In this document: positions 1 through 7,375 of the stretch, piece after piece
Layout: the number at the start of each line of letters is the position of its first letter
How positions within the stretch are numbered: position 1 is the first letter of the stretch
From: Clostridiales bacterium
GTDB taxonomy: Bacteria > Bacillota > Clostridia > Lachnospirales > WQUN01
Direction: 5' to 3'
DNA: 17,649 nucleotides
NCBI GenBank assembly: GCA_031271275.1
Contig: JAISWA010000023.1
Span: forward strand, 1 to 17,649
Position numbers and translations under genes: made by a program
Notes under the pieces: model-generated
Told to the model about the DNA's origin: nothing
Database searches by the model: none
The model's input: the letters and a program-made list of their open reading frames with translations, nothing else

Positions 1-61
1 TCTCGCATTCGCTAGCGATTGTCCTTACTAATTCCATGCTTTTTTCGTTCAACCGTGTCAT
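1..61 (-). CDS. IS256-type (mutator) transposase, N-terminus only
   Basis: A minus-strand reading frame starts with ATG at 59-61 and runs off the left edge after 20 codons. It begins MTRLNEKSMELVRTIASECE. A strong ribosome site (AAAGGAGAG) lies about 7 bases upstream. From memory, this start resembles the N-terminus of IS256/mutator-family transposases, DDE enzymes that move their element by cut-and-paste. A likely terminal repeat lies just upstream at 91-118, which fits the 5' end of such an element. Only 20 residues are visible and no catalytic residue is in the window, so the family call rests on the N-terminal resemblance and the context. Confidence 0.55.
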   Translation of the reverse strand, partial: MTRLNEKSMELVRTIASECE

Positions 62-90
62 TTGGCATCTCTCCTTTTCGGAGATTATTT

Positions 91-118
91 CCATTTACAC
101 GGTTCGGTATACATCCTC
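91..118 (-). mobile_element. Probable terminal inverted repeat of the IS256-like element
   Basis: The minus strand from 118 to 91 reads GAGGATGTATACCG followed by AACCGTGTAAATGG, about 30 bases before the transposase start codon. Ends of IS256-family elements often carry a similar TTTACAC-type core. The other end of the element and the target duplication lie outside the window, so the boundary near 118/119 is an inference. Confidence 0.4.
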
Positions 119-324
119 AAAGGCACCGGTCTTTCGCTCGACGTACTGGAAGCGCTGTAGGAAAAAACGCTCAGCGTTCACCTGCTAATCTGCTTGAAAT
201 GCCCAAGACCGGCGACACGCCGCTGCCTGCGGTGCTTACAGGCTTCGGTCTTGCCGCGCTGCTCGCGGGCGGTATTTTCAGGTTTCTGTCCGGGCAGCGT
301 AAAGACCCCTCACACCGGCAATAA
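119..324 (+). pseudogene. C-terminal stub of an LPXTG-type cell-wall-anchored protein
   Basis: The plus-strand frame ending with TAA at 322-324 carries a complete sortase sorting signal. It has an LPXTG-like pentapeptide (MPKTG, followed by D), a hydrophobic stretch of about 18 residues rich in L, A, G and F, and a short basic tail (RFLSGQRKD). Sortase cleaves between T and G and links the protein to peptidoglycan. No export signal or mature domain is present. The frame stays open leftwards into the probable IS end near 118, so the gene was probably cut by that insertion. A second frame from 119 ends at a TAG at 158-160 and also looks coding-like, so a frameshift in the remnant is possible. 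The 3' end overlaps the opposite-strand nuclease gene by 15 bp. Confidence 0.6.
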
Positions 325-1408
325 TTCTAACTTTATGGCTTCTATCTCCTCAATGGGCGTATTCGTTTCCATCGCGAGCTGTTCCAAGGCAATATTGTTT
401 AATAAGCCTTTGACGATGGCTAAGGTGTTTCTCTTGCCCCGGTCCTTGCCCTCGGCAATGCCTTCGGCTATCCATTTCTTATCCCAACCGTATTCCACCG
501 CCGCTTCATCAATCACTTTTTCCAAACCGCCATACATTTCTAAACCGCTCCTTTCGATATCCTCTTGTACCATATCTTTCACCACATACCAAAACGCGCT
601 CGTTTCGATTTGCTCCCTTACCGCCGTGTCGCGTTTGGCGAAGCTTATAAACTCTTTCCGCGTTATGTTTTTGCGAAGCAAACCCAACCATAAGCCGTTG
701 TCCGCCTCCAAGCGCCCGCTCGCGACTATTCGCGTCGGGAACGGCAGCCCCGTTACCTCAAATATCCCCGGGTATTTTTCCGTAACGGTGTATTGCTTTT
801 GGGCGTTCAGCATATCCAACACGGTTTTGGGCCGCCGCACGCTGATGAACGTCAGCGTCACATCGCTGTACGGCACCCGAGCAATATTCTGATATAAACA
901 CGCGTAACCGACGACCTTGAAAAAATCTGAAACGGTATAGCGAATCAACTTTGGATGTAACCATCGTCAGCTATGCATTGTAAACGGTTCACTCCCTGCG
1001 TTTTCCCGGAAGTTTCGCTTCGCGAAACCGGCGCTGAAATCCGCGATTAGACCATTCGCGGATTTCAAAACGCGCCGCCCTTGGTCGTCGGGTTCTTTTA
1101 CGAAAACGCTACGTCCGTTCACCACAATGCATTGACGCTTCCGATGGTCAAGAATTAAGTTGATTCACTATAAGCGTATCGCCCGGGCTTTTGAACTCAA
1201 TAATATTATGCCCGAGAAAATGCTCCGCGAAATTTATGTCGATAACCGTTTCGGGTTTTTTCTTCACGATTACCGCGTCTATGCGAAGCGGCTCCGTGTT
1301 CAGCTGATGCTCCCGTGTAATCTGCAATACCGGCAGGTACGCTATGAAGTCCGCTTGCAGCGCGGCAAAAAACGCGGAATGGAAATCGTGTTTCTCCCTT
1401 GTTTCTAT
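310..1408 (-). pseudogene. PD-(D/E)XK nuclease-like (Rpn-type) gene, interrupted by a mini-element
   Basis: Two minus-strand pieces form one protein. The N-terminal piece (about 1408 to 1173) contains LRIDAVIVKK and IIEFKSPGDTL, which fit the D...ExK core of PD-(D/E)XK nucleases. The C-terminal piece (935 to 310) continues with SDFFKVVGYACLYQ and ends in a helical tail with repeated AEG segments. Between them lies a 233-bp inverted-repeat element. Deleting it with one TA rejoins the codons as GDTLTVSDFFK without a frameshift. Rpn-type proteins are DNA endonucleases, often numerous and mobile-element linked. As it stands, the N-terminal piece stops soon after entering the element. The expected start reads ATA at 1406-1408 after a GAGGGTGGG ribosome site, so the start codon may also be damaged. 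The C-terminal piece can be read from a TTG at 946-948, but without the catalytic core. Confidence 0.65.
938..1170. mobile_element. 233-bp MITE-like inverted-repeat element with TA target duplication
   Basis: The ends are near-perfect terminal repeats. Reading inwards and including the flanking TA, the left end is TATAGCGAATCAACTT and the right end TATAGTGAATCAACTT (15 of 16 identical). A TA lies on each side (936-937 and 1171-1172), the target duplication expected for IS630/Tc1-type transposition. Subterminal regions are also partly inverted: both ends carry a CCATCG segment and then ATGCATTG. Inside is an 11-bp hairpin (GAAATCCGCGA, about 1035-1065). No transposase is encoded, so it would need an enzyme supplied in trans. 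Confidence 0.8.
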
Positions 1409-1443
1409 TTTCCCACCCTCTTGTCTTTTGCAACTATAAACAC

Positions 1444-1473
1444 AGTATAGCAAATTCGCCGGAGACGCCGCAA
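1444..1473 (-). promoter_or_regulatory. Likely promoter of the interrupted nuclease gene
   Basis: On the minus strand a TTGCGG -35 box (1468-1473) is followed by an 18-base spacer and a TATACT -10 box (1444-1449). Transcription would start near 1437, about 30 bases before the ribosome site of the nuclease gene. This argues against the TTG at 1453 as the start codon. Confidence 0.45.
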
Positions 1474-1494
1474 TAATCTGCGGGTTTGTTACCG

Positions 1495-1520
1495 CGCCAA
1501 ACGCATGAACGCGTTTGGCG
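1495..1520. repeat. Inverted repeat (10-bp stem) between the nuclease gene and pepF
   Basis: CGCCAAACGC at 1495-1504 and GCGTTTGGCG at 1511-1520 form a perfect 10-bp stem with a six-base loop. No T-run follows on either strand, so it is not a standard terminator. It directly abuts the 32-base repeat at 1521. Confidence 0.6.
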
Positions 1521-1552
1521 TTCGTGAAAATGTTTCGTCGCCGCGCTCCCCT
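1521..1552 (+). repeat. 32-base repeat, left copy
   Basis: This segment starts TTCGTGAAAATG and continues through TTCGTCGC and GCGCTCC. It matches 17536-17567 at 29 of 32 positions, and all three differences are transitions. It lies in the gap upstream of pepF. Here the palindromic 3' half present in the right copy is missing. Confidence 0.6.
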
Positions 1553-1681
1553 TTACGTCTGCGACGCCAAAGACACCAAAACGCTTTTCTGCGTTCGACG
1601 TGGCGGCGGTGATACCCGTCCTTTACATACCGCCGTAATTTGGGTATCTTCATAAAAAATATTTATTCTACGGAGGCAGTC

Positions 1682-3475
1682 ATGACAGGCAGATGGAACT
1701 TGGAGGATTTGTACGCGGGTTTTGATTCGCGGGACTTTATTGCCGACTACGAGGGTTTGGGCGGTTATGTGGAAAGAATAAACGCATACGCCGCGTCCCT
1801 GAAGACTTTCGCGGACGTAAGCGCCCTCGTGGGGGAAATTGAACAGTATTATTCCGCGGCGCAGCGTATCGGGGAATACGCGGGCTTCGTTTTCAGCGCC
1901 GACACCGGCAATCAGGAAGCCGCGAAATATTTGTACAAGATTGAAACATTGGACGCGGAAATCAGCCGGGCGCGGGTGCGGCTTTCCGCGTATCTGGCGG
2001 AAGCGGAGAGGTCCGGCGGCATGGAGCGGCAGGCGGAGGCGCACGGGCTCGGGGAATATATTTACCAGTTCAAGCGGATGGCGGAGCAAAGCAAGCACCA
2101 GATGTCCGAAGACGAGGAAGCGCTGACCGCGAAGCTGACCGCCACCGGTTCCAGCGCCTGGGGAATGCTGCGGGACAAATTGATTTCCGATTTGAAATGC
2201 GATTACGACGGCAAAAAAATCACCGTAAACGAATGCCGCAACCTCGCCTACTCAAACGACGCCAAGGTGCGCAAGGCGGCTTATGAGGCGGAACTTGCCG
2301 CTTACCCGAAGATTGCGGAATCCGCCGCGGCGTGTATCAACGGCATCAAAGGCGAGGTGAACCTGCTTACCGGCTTGCGCCATTTTGAAAGCCCGTTGGC
2401 GCAGGCGCTGTTCGGCAGCGCCATGACGCAAAAGACCCTCGACGCGATGTTTGCGGCGATTGACGGAAATATCCGGCACTTCCGCGATTATTTCAAGGCA
2501 AAGGCGGCGTATCTGGCGAAAATATCCGGCGCTGCCGAATCGGGCGCGAAAGCGGAGGGGCTGCCTTTTTACGACTTGTTCGCCCCGGTGGGCGCGGCGC
2601 CCGACAAAGTGTTTACCTACGACGACGCGAAAAAATTCGTGCTTGAAAACTTCGGCCGTTTTTCGCCCAAGCTCGCGGAAACGGCGCGGGAAGCTTTCGA
2701 CAGGGGCTGGATAGACGTTTACCCCCGGGAGGGCAAGGTAGGCGGCGCGTTCTGCGGGCATGTATACGCCATAAAGCAGTTCCGCATCCTGATGAATTTC
2801 GGCGACAGCATTTCCGACGCGATTACCTTGGCGCACGAGCTTGGTCACGGCTACCACAGCATGAACGTTATGAAGGAACGCATCCTTAACGCCGAGTACC
2901 CCATGCCGCTTGCGGAGACCGCCTCCACTTTCTGCGAGAACGTGGTCAACAACGCCGCGCTTGCGGTGCTTCCGGACGGGGAAAAGTTCCAAATGCTCGA
3001 GAACAGCATACAGGACGCGGCGCAGGTAATTGTGGATATCTACTCCCGGTATTTGTTCGAGAAGCGCGTTTTTGAAACGAGGAGCGACCATCCCCTGAGC
3101 GTGGAAGAATTAAACGGCCTGATGCTCGACGCGCAAAAGGCCGCTTACGGGGACGGGCTTGACCCGGAATATATGCACCCCTACATGTGGGTAATCAAGC
3201 CCCACTATTACAGCGGGCAGCTTAGCTTTTACAATTTCCCCTACGCCTTCGGCAACCTGCTTGCCAACGGGCTGTACAAAATTTACGAGAGCGACCCGGC
3301 TTCCTTCGGGGATAAGTACGACGCTTTCCTGAACGTCACGGGCAAAATGTCCGTCCGCGACGCCTGCGCGCAAATCGGCGTGGACGTGGAACAGAAGCGG
3401 TTCTGGGAAAATTCCCTGAGCGTCATTATTGAACGGATTAAGGAATTCGAGCGGTTGGCGGCTACCGCAGTTTAA
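1682..3475 (+). CDS. pepF: M3-family oligoendopeptidase F
   Basis: This cytoplasmic zinc metallopeptidase trims short oligopeptides, typically in peptide recycling or nutrition. The 597-residue length is normal for PepF. The zinc site HELGH is at residues 385-389, with the third ligand probably Glu412 in PLAETAST. The C-terminal part carries the PHYYSGQLSFYNFPYAFG-type segment of the clostridial PepF/M3B branch. I chose ATG at 1682 because GGAGG lies 6 bases upstream and the family start (GRWNLEDLY) follows immediately; a frame opening at 1640 would add 14 unlikely residues. It is the only large intact plus-strand gene in the window. Its 3' end overlaps the chemoreceptor gene on the other strand by 14 bp, and no terminator is visible between them. 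The assignment is firm; the natural substrate is not known. Confidence 0.93.
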   Translation: MTGRWNLEDLYAGFDSRDFIADYEGLGGYVERINAYAASLKTFADVSALVGEIEQYYSAAQRIGEYAGFVFSADTGNQEAAKYLYKIETLDAEISRARVRLSAYLAEAERSGGMERQAEAHGLGEYIYQFKRMAEQSKHQMSEDEEALTAKLTATGSSAWGMLRDKLISDLKCDYDGKKITVNECRNLAYSNDAKVRKAAYEAELAAYPKIAESAAACINGIKGEVNLLTGLRHFESPLAQALFGSAMTQKTLDAMFAAIDGNIRHFRDYFKAKAAYLAKISGAAESGAKAEGLPFYDLFAPVGAAPDKVFTYDDAKKFVLENFGRFSPKLAETAREAFDRGWIDVYPREGKVGGAFCGHVYAIKQFRILMNFGDSISDAITLAHELGHGYHSMNVMKERILNAEYPMPLAETASTFCENVVNNAALAVLPDGEKFQMLENSIQDAAQVIVDIYSRYLFEKRVFETRSDHPLSVEELNGLMLDAQKAAYGDGLDPEYMHPYMWVIKPHYYSGQLSFYNFPYAFGNLLANGLYKIYESDPASFGDKYDAFLNVTGKMSVRDACAQIGVDVEQKRFWENSLSVIIERIKEFERLAATAV

Positions 3476-5720
3476 ACACGCTCACCAAACTGTGCATGAT
3501 ATCCGCCTGACTGGAGAGTTCCTCGGAGGCGGATGCCGCTTCTTCCGAAATCGCCGAGTTATGCTGTACGACTTCGGCAATTTGCGACAGCCCTATCGTC
3601 ACCTGCCCGACCGCTTCCGACTGCTCGCTTGAGGCGTTGGAAATATTCGTAATCAGTTCCGCCACATGGCTTACGTCGGACACAATCGTCTGGAGGGTTT
3701 TGGCGGTTTGCGCGGCAATTTGCGTGCCTTCGTTAATCTTGCCGTTGGATTCCTCTATGAGCGTTTCGGTTTCCCTTGCGGCGGACTGGCTGCGGCTCGC
3801 CAACGTCCGCACTTCTTCCGCAACGACCATGAACCCTTTGCCGTGCTCGCCCGCCCGCGCCGCTTCCACCGACGCGTTAAGGGCGAGCAGGTTGGTCTGG
3901 AACGCGATGTCTTCGATTACTTTTATAATTTTGTTGATTTTCCCGGACGACTCTTTAATCCCTTCCATGGAAACCACCATCCGCTTCATGTCGTCGTCGC
4001 CTTTGAGGGCGTTGCGGTGGGACGCGTCGGAAATTTCCACGGCGTTTTTCGCGTTTTCGGCGTTGCGGGAAGTATTTTCGTTGATGGTGAGTATGGTGGC
4101 GTTCAGTTCCTCCACGGAAGACGCCTGTTCGCTTGAGCCGTTGGCGAGGGTCATGCTGCTTTCGGAAATTTGGCGCGCGCCTGCGGCGACTTGCTCCGCG
4201 GCGGAGTTCATGTCGCCGATGACCGTGCCAAAGGTGGCGATAATGTGGTTAAGCGCGTCCTTGATATCGGAAAAGCCGCCCACATAGTCGCGGGTGATTT
4301 CCTGATCGAGGTTGTTGGCGGAAAGCCCCTTCAGCACGGCGGATATCTCGTTTATGTAAGAAGCGATATTGGTGACCGTAACGTTAATCGACTGCTTGAT
4401 TAACAGGAAGTCGCCCTTATAATGCCCCTCCATCTTGCGCTCAAAATTCCCGTCGGAAACACCGCCGAGTACGTCCGACGCCTCGCTGATAGGCGCGGCA
4501 ATCGCTTCAAGCAGGTGGTTAAGCTCCTTCATCAGCGCCGCCCAGTCGCCCTTATATTTTTCCACGTCCACGCGGCTGCCGAGCCGCCCGATGCTTGCCT
4601 GATGCGCGAGGTTTGTCACGTCGCCGCTGATGGATTTTATAATGCCCCGGAACATGTTGAGCGTGTCGTTCATAAGCGCTTTCTTGCCGGGGTGCCTCAT
4701 GATATCGGCGTCAAAATCCCCGTTGCCGAAGGCGGTAAGGCACTTGAAGAAATCAATTACCGCGCCTATGATGGCGCTGACCACCTCGTTGACGCTCTGC
4801 GCCGCTTCGCGGTAAGCGCCCGGGAAGTTCGAAACATCGAGCTGCGCTTCAATATCGCCCTTTACGTTCAGTTCCTCGCCCAGTTCCTCAAGGTCGGTCA
4901 CCAGTTTATTGACGATGCGTATCATTTCGGCAAGGCTGCGGGCAAGCATTCCCGTTTCGTCCTTTGACGAGGTATCGATGTTGACGTTGAAATTCCCCCG
5001 GGACACATTTTCCGCGACGCCAATCAGCCGCTTAATCGGCTTCGTTATGGTGCCGTCGATATATCTGCCGATTACGATGGAAAGCAGTATGGAGAGCGCG
5101 GCAATAACGGCGAAGATTAAAATGGTACTGTTTTTGTTTTCCGTATTTAAATTGGATTCGTTTTGGGAAACCCCTTCCGCGTTAACGCAAAGCCGGTCAA
5201 CCAAAGCCGCCGCTTCCGCCAGTATGGGGCCGCCCCTCGCCAGATAATCCTTTGCCTCAAGCAACTGACCGGCGCGGGCGAGCGGAACCGCGGGCTGCAT
5301 ATAATTGACGGTATACTCCGCAAGCAGGCGGTTCAAGTGGTCGATTTGGTCGTTTTCCGACGCCCGTGCCGCCAAATCGGTTTGCGCGTCCCGGCTGTTC
5401 AGGTCGAGGAATTTGTTCATATCCGCGATGGCGTTTGCGTAAGCGGCGTCAAATTCCCCGCTGAAGCGGTCCACCAAATCGGTGACGCCGGTCTCAAGCA
5501 CAGCCGTGACCGCGAGCCGCCGCATGTCGATGAAACTGGATTTTAAATCTTTGAGCGCCAGGAGCTTTGCCTGAGGATAATCCAGAAGATAGGTGTAACT
5601 GCTGTCGATGTTATTGGAGGAAACGATAGACATGACGGTTAAAACAAACATCAGTACGATAACGATGGTGAAGCCGAAAACCAATCTCATTCCGATTTTT
5701 AGATTGCGAAACCAACGCAT
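3462..5720 (-). CDS. Methyl-accepting chemotaxis protein with multiple HAMP-like segments
   Basis: A membrane chemoreceptor of 752 residues that signals to CheA/CheW. The first membrane helix is at about residues 13-34, followed by an extracytoplasmic helical sensor of about 165 residues resembling a four-helix-bundle type. The second membrane helix is at about 199-219 and is followed by a HAMP domain. Three further HAMP-like segments follow, recognisable from repeated patterns such as GDFDADI, GNFERKMEGHYKGDF and NNLDQEITRDYVGGF. The conserved signalling hairpin lies near residues 603-640 (IAFQTNLLALNASVEAARAGEHGKGF). There is no C-terminal CheR-docking pentapeptide; the protein ends VSVFKLR. 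GGGAGAT precedes the ATG, and a good promoter lies at 5775-5803. No other chemotaxis gene is in the window, so this is an orphan receptor. The ligand is unknown. Confidence 0.93.
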   Translation of the reverse strand: MRWFRNLKIGMRLVFGFTIVIVLMFVLTVMSIVSSNNIDSSYTYLLDYPQAKLLALKDLKSSFIDMRRLAVTAVLETGVTDLVDRFSGEFDAAYANAIADMNKFLDLNSRDAQTDLAARASENDQIDHLNRLLAEYTVNYMQPAVPLARAGQLLEAKDYLARGGPILAEAAALVDRLCVNAEGVSQNESNLNTENKNSTILIFAVIAALSILLSIVIGRYIDGTITKPIKRLIGVAENVSRGNFNVNIDTSSKDETGMLARSLAEMIRIVNKLVTDLEELGEELNVKGDIEAQLDVSNFPGAYREAAQSVNEVVSAIIGAVIDFFKCLTAFGNGDFDADIMRHPGKKALMNDTLNMFRGIIKSISGDVTNLAHQASIGRLGSRVDVEKYKGDWAALMKELNHLLEAIAAPISEASDVLGGVSDGNFERKMEGHYKGDFLLIKQSINVTVTNIASYINEISAVLKGLSANNLDQEITRDYVGGFSDIKDALNHIIATFGTVIGDMNSAAEQVAAGARQISESSMTLANGSSEQASSVEELNATILTINENTSRNAENAKNAVEISDASHRNALKGDDDMKRMVVSMEGIKESSGKINKIIKVIEDIAFQTNLLALNASVEAARAGEHGKGFMVVAEEVRTLASRSQSAARETETLIEESNGKINEGTQIAAQTAKTLQTIVSDVSHVAELITNISNASSEQSEAVGQVTIGLSQIAEVVQHNSAISEEAASASEELSSQADIMHSLVSVFKLR

Positions 5721-5774
5721 AATATTATCTCCCGATTATCTTTTGGCGTTTTGTGCCAAATTGCATCCGGGAGG

Positions 5775-5803
5775 ATTATATTACAATTAGTTTAATTAAA
5801 CAA
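5775..5803 (-). promoter_or_regulatory. Sigma-A-type promoter of the chemoreceptor gene
   Basis: On the minus strand TTGTTT (5798-5803) is followed by a 17-base spacer and a perfect TATAAT (5775-5780). It sits between the end of the HEPN gene at 5810 and the chemoreceptor start at 5720, so the receptor probably has its own transcript. Confidence 0.7.
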
Positions 5804-5809
5804 TTCTCA

Positions 5810-6208
5810 TTATTCTATGTCGCCGGTATAATCGGGCGTCAGGCGTTTGTGCCTTTCGCAAATTCCGTAACACTCCTCAAAAAATTCCGGAACGGCGAGT
5901 TTTATAACAATACGGCAGTTGTTTTTAACAATGCTCCAATTTATCGCGTCGTAATTGTGCGAGGCAATATTCCGCGCGACTTTGGTTTTGCGGATGATGG
6001 GAAGCAGTTTGTCCTCCAGTTCCTCGCTGTTAACTTTCATGCAGGCTTCATAAATATTCGTAAGGCTTTGCGTCAGCGCGAGCCCGTAGATGCCGTCCTC
6101 TATCTGCTCGTCGGTTTCGTGCTCAATGTGCGGAAAGATTTCACGCAGTTTACGCGCGTATTTTTCAATATGACTCACGCATTGCTCGTTCACGCTGATA
6201 AAACTCAT
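5810..6208 (-). CDS. HEPN-domain toxin (HepT/DUF86-like) of a type VII toxin-antitoxin system
   Basis: An all-helical protein of 132 residues with the HEPN ribonuclease motif Rx4HxY: RNIASHNY, giving Arg79, His84 and Tyr86. In characterised HepT/MntA pairs the arginine and histidine cut RNA, and the MntA partner modifies the motif tyrosine with AMP to silence the toxin. All three residues are present, so the toxin looks intact. The gene begins one base after the stop of the MNT gene (TGA, A, ATG), so the two are almost certainly co-translated. The overall family is clear; the cellular RNA target cannot be read from sequence. Confidence 0.8.
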   Translation of the reverse strand: MSFISVNEQCVSHIEKYARKLREIFPHIEHETDEQIEDGIYGLALTQSLTNIYEACMKVNSEELEDKLLPIIRKTKVARNIASHNYDAINWSIVKNNCRIVIKLAVPEFFEECYGICERHKRLTPDYTGDIE

Positions 6209-6209
6209 T

Positions 6210-6581
6210 TCATTCGCCCCATATCCAAACTAAGTCCTCAAGCATTTTTTTATACCCTTTTAACTGGCTCTCCGTTAATTTTTCCGGTTTGTGTAAACAG
6301 GCAAAAATACTTGCGTACCGGATGATGTCCAACTCCTTGCGGAACTGGTCCATAAAAATGGAACGCAGCAGCACGCCGGTTTCCGTGAAAGTTTCGTCTG
6401 AGAAGGTTTCGTCCATATCGAAAACCAAGTCCACGTCGCTTGCGGGGGAATAATCTTCCCGCGCGTAACTGCCCACCAACCCGACGCGCCTTAGCCCGTG
6501 CACGGAAGGCGCGTGGTCGCCGACAATCCTGCGCAGGGTCGCGGCGGTGAGACGCGGCTTAGCGCCGTTTATATCTTTCAA
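6210..6581 (-). CDS. MNT-domain nucleotidyltransferase antitoxin (MntA-like)
   Basis: A minimal nucleotidyltransferase of 123 residues. It has the exact GSx10DxD signature: Gly37-Ser38 in GSYARED and Asp49-x-Asp51 in SDVDLVF. Asp85 in ELDII is a candidate third metal ligand. In MntA proteins this domain transfers AMP from ATP to the partner HEPN toxin. The start is uncertain: the best candidate is TTG at 6579-6581, inside the last codons of the upstream metalloprotease gene (23-bp overlap). No ATG precedes the motif in this frame. An AAAGGA about 12 bases upstream is a weak ribosome site, so initiation may depend on translation of the upstream gene. Order is antitoxin then toxin. Confidence 0.8.
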   Translation of the reverse strand: MKDINGAKPRLTAATLRRIVGDHAPSVHGLRRVGLVGSYAREDYSPASDVDLVFDMDETFSDETFTETGVLLRSIFMDQFRKELDIIRYASIFACLHKPEKLTESQLKGYKKMLEDLVWIWGE

Positions 6582-6939
6582 TATCCATCGCGTCCTTTAT
6601 TTCCAAGCCGCGTTCACCCGCGAGGGATTCCAAATGGTGGGTGAACTCGTGCTTTAAAATTTTTAAAAGCTCATTCCGTTGGTGTTCTGCCGTGTACCGG
6701 GAATACATCCGCATAAACGAGCCGTAGTACACGACAATGTACCTGCCAAGCCCGCCGTAGCCCTGCCGGTCGTTGTGGTATTCCCCCAAAATATACAGCG
6801 GGGACGAAGCTCCGCTTTCCGGGTGAAATTTTACGTCGGGGTGCAGAAACACGCCGCCGTTAAGCTCTTTAAAAAAATCTTCCGGAAGTTCGCCCGCCGC
6901 TTCGGCAAGCAGCGCTTCCATTTCGTCGAAAGTGGTCAT
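6559..6939 (-). CDS. Small zincin-like metallopeptidase family protein
   Basis: A 126-residue protein with a zinc-protease motif HEFTH at residues 97-101, followed by another His. The start TTFDEMEALLAEAAGELPEDF and the layout match the short minimal-zincin (MMP-like) family. Its members are probable cytoplasmic metallopeptidases of unknown substrate. The ATG at 6937-6939 agrees with the family start, although AGGA sits unusually close to it. A TTG 33 bases further upstream is an alternative. The gene overlaps the MNT antitoxin gene by 23 bp, so the three genes likely form one transcript. Whether the protease takes part in the toxin-antitoxin pair is unknown. Confidence 0.7.
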   Translation of the reverse strand: MTTFDEMEALLAEAAGELPEDFFKELNGGVFLHPDVKFHPESGASSPLYILGEYHNDRQGYGGLGRYIVVYYGSFMRMYSRYTAEHQRNELLKILKHEFTHHLESLAGERGLEIKDAMDIERYKRR

Positions 6940-6972
6940 ATTCCTATAATAACAAAAAAAGCGCAGATTCAA

Positions 6973-7375
6973 AATAGCGGCGTCTCTTACAGTGCTGAGG
7001 TCGGGGCTGACAAGTTGACGATGGAAGAGGTAAAATCCATATGCTTTGTGTTGCTTTTATGTTTGCGTTTGATAAGCATTCCAAATTTTCCGATTTGGTG
7101 AGTCTGTTGTCAGGGCGAGATTTTAACGACCGTAAATTTAAAGAAGAAATCGCCTAGAAATGACTTTTAATCATAGTATAATGCCACCTGTAAACGAAAA
7201 GTTAGATTGAGTTAACTATCGTATCACTAAGGATGTGTATATTTTTGAAAGATGCGATTTATGGTGAACGAGTAGTATGATGGTCCCCTTGGCACTGTAC
7301 CGACATGTCAATGATTATCCCTAATCCTAATGACCAAGGGGCAGAGCTCCAAGGTCTTTCTTTCACACAAATTTT
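6973..7375. other. 403-base gene-poor, AT-rich stretch with possible mobile-element debris
   Basis: No convincing gene fills this gap. A short plus-strand frame from ATG at 7041 to TAG at 7157 (38 residues, ending FNDRKFKEEIA) looks coding-like but has no recognisable start signal or family. An 8-bp inverted repeat (CCCCTTGG at 7285-7292, CCAAGGGG at 7334-7341) could mark an old element end. Base composition is visibly more AT-rich than in the flanking genes. Confidence 0.4.

Noticed and set aside
1160..1450. Plus-strand frame of 96 codons opposite the nuclease N-terminal piece
   Set aside because: The minus-strand reading carries the conserved D...ExK core and continues in the C-terminal piece; the plus-strand frame is its shadow.
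2252..3091. Long minus-strand frame of 279 codons inside pepF
   Set aside because: It is antisense to a well-supported gene, lacks recognisable motifs, and reflects the GC-rich codon pattern of pepF.
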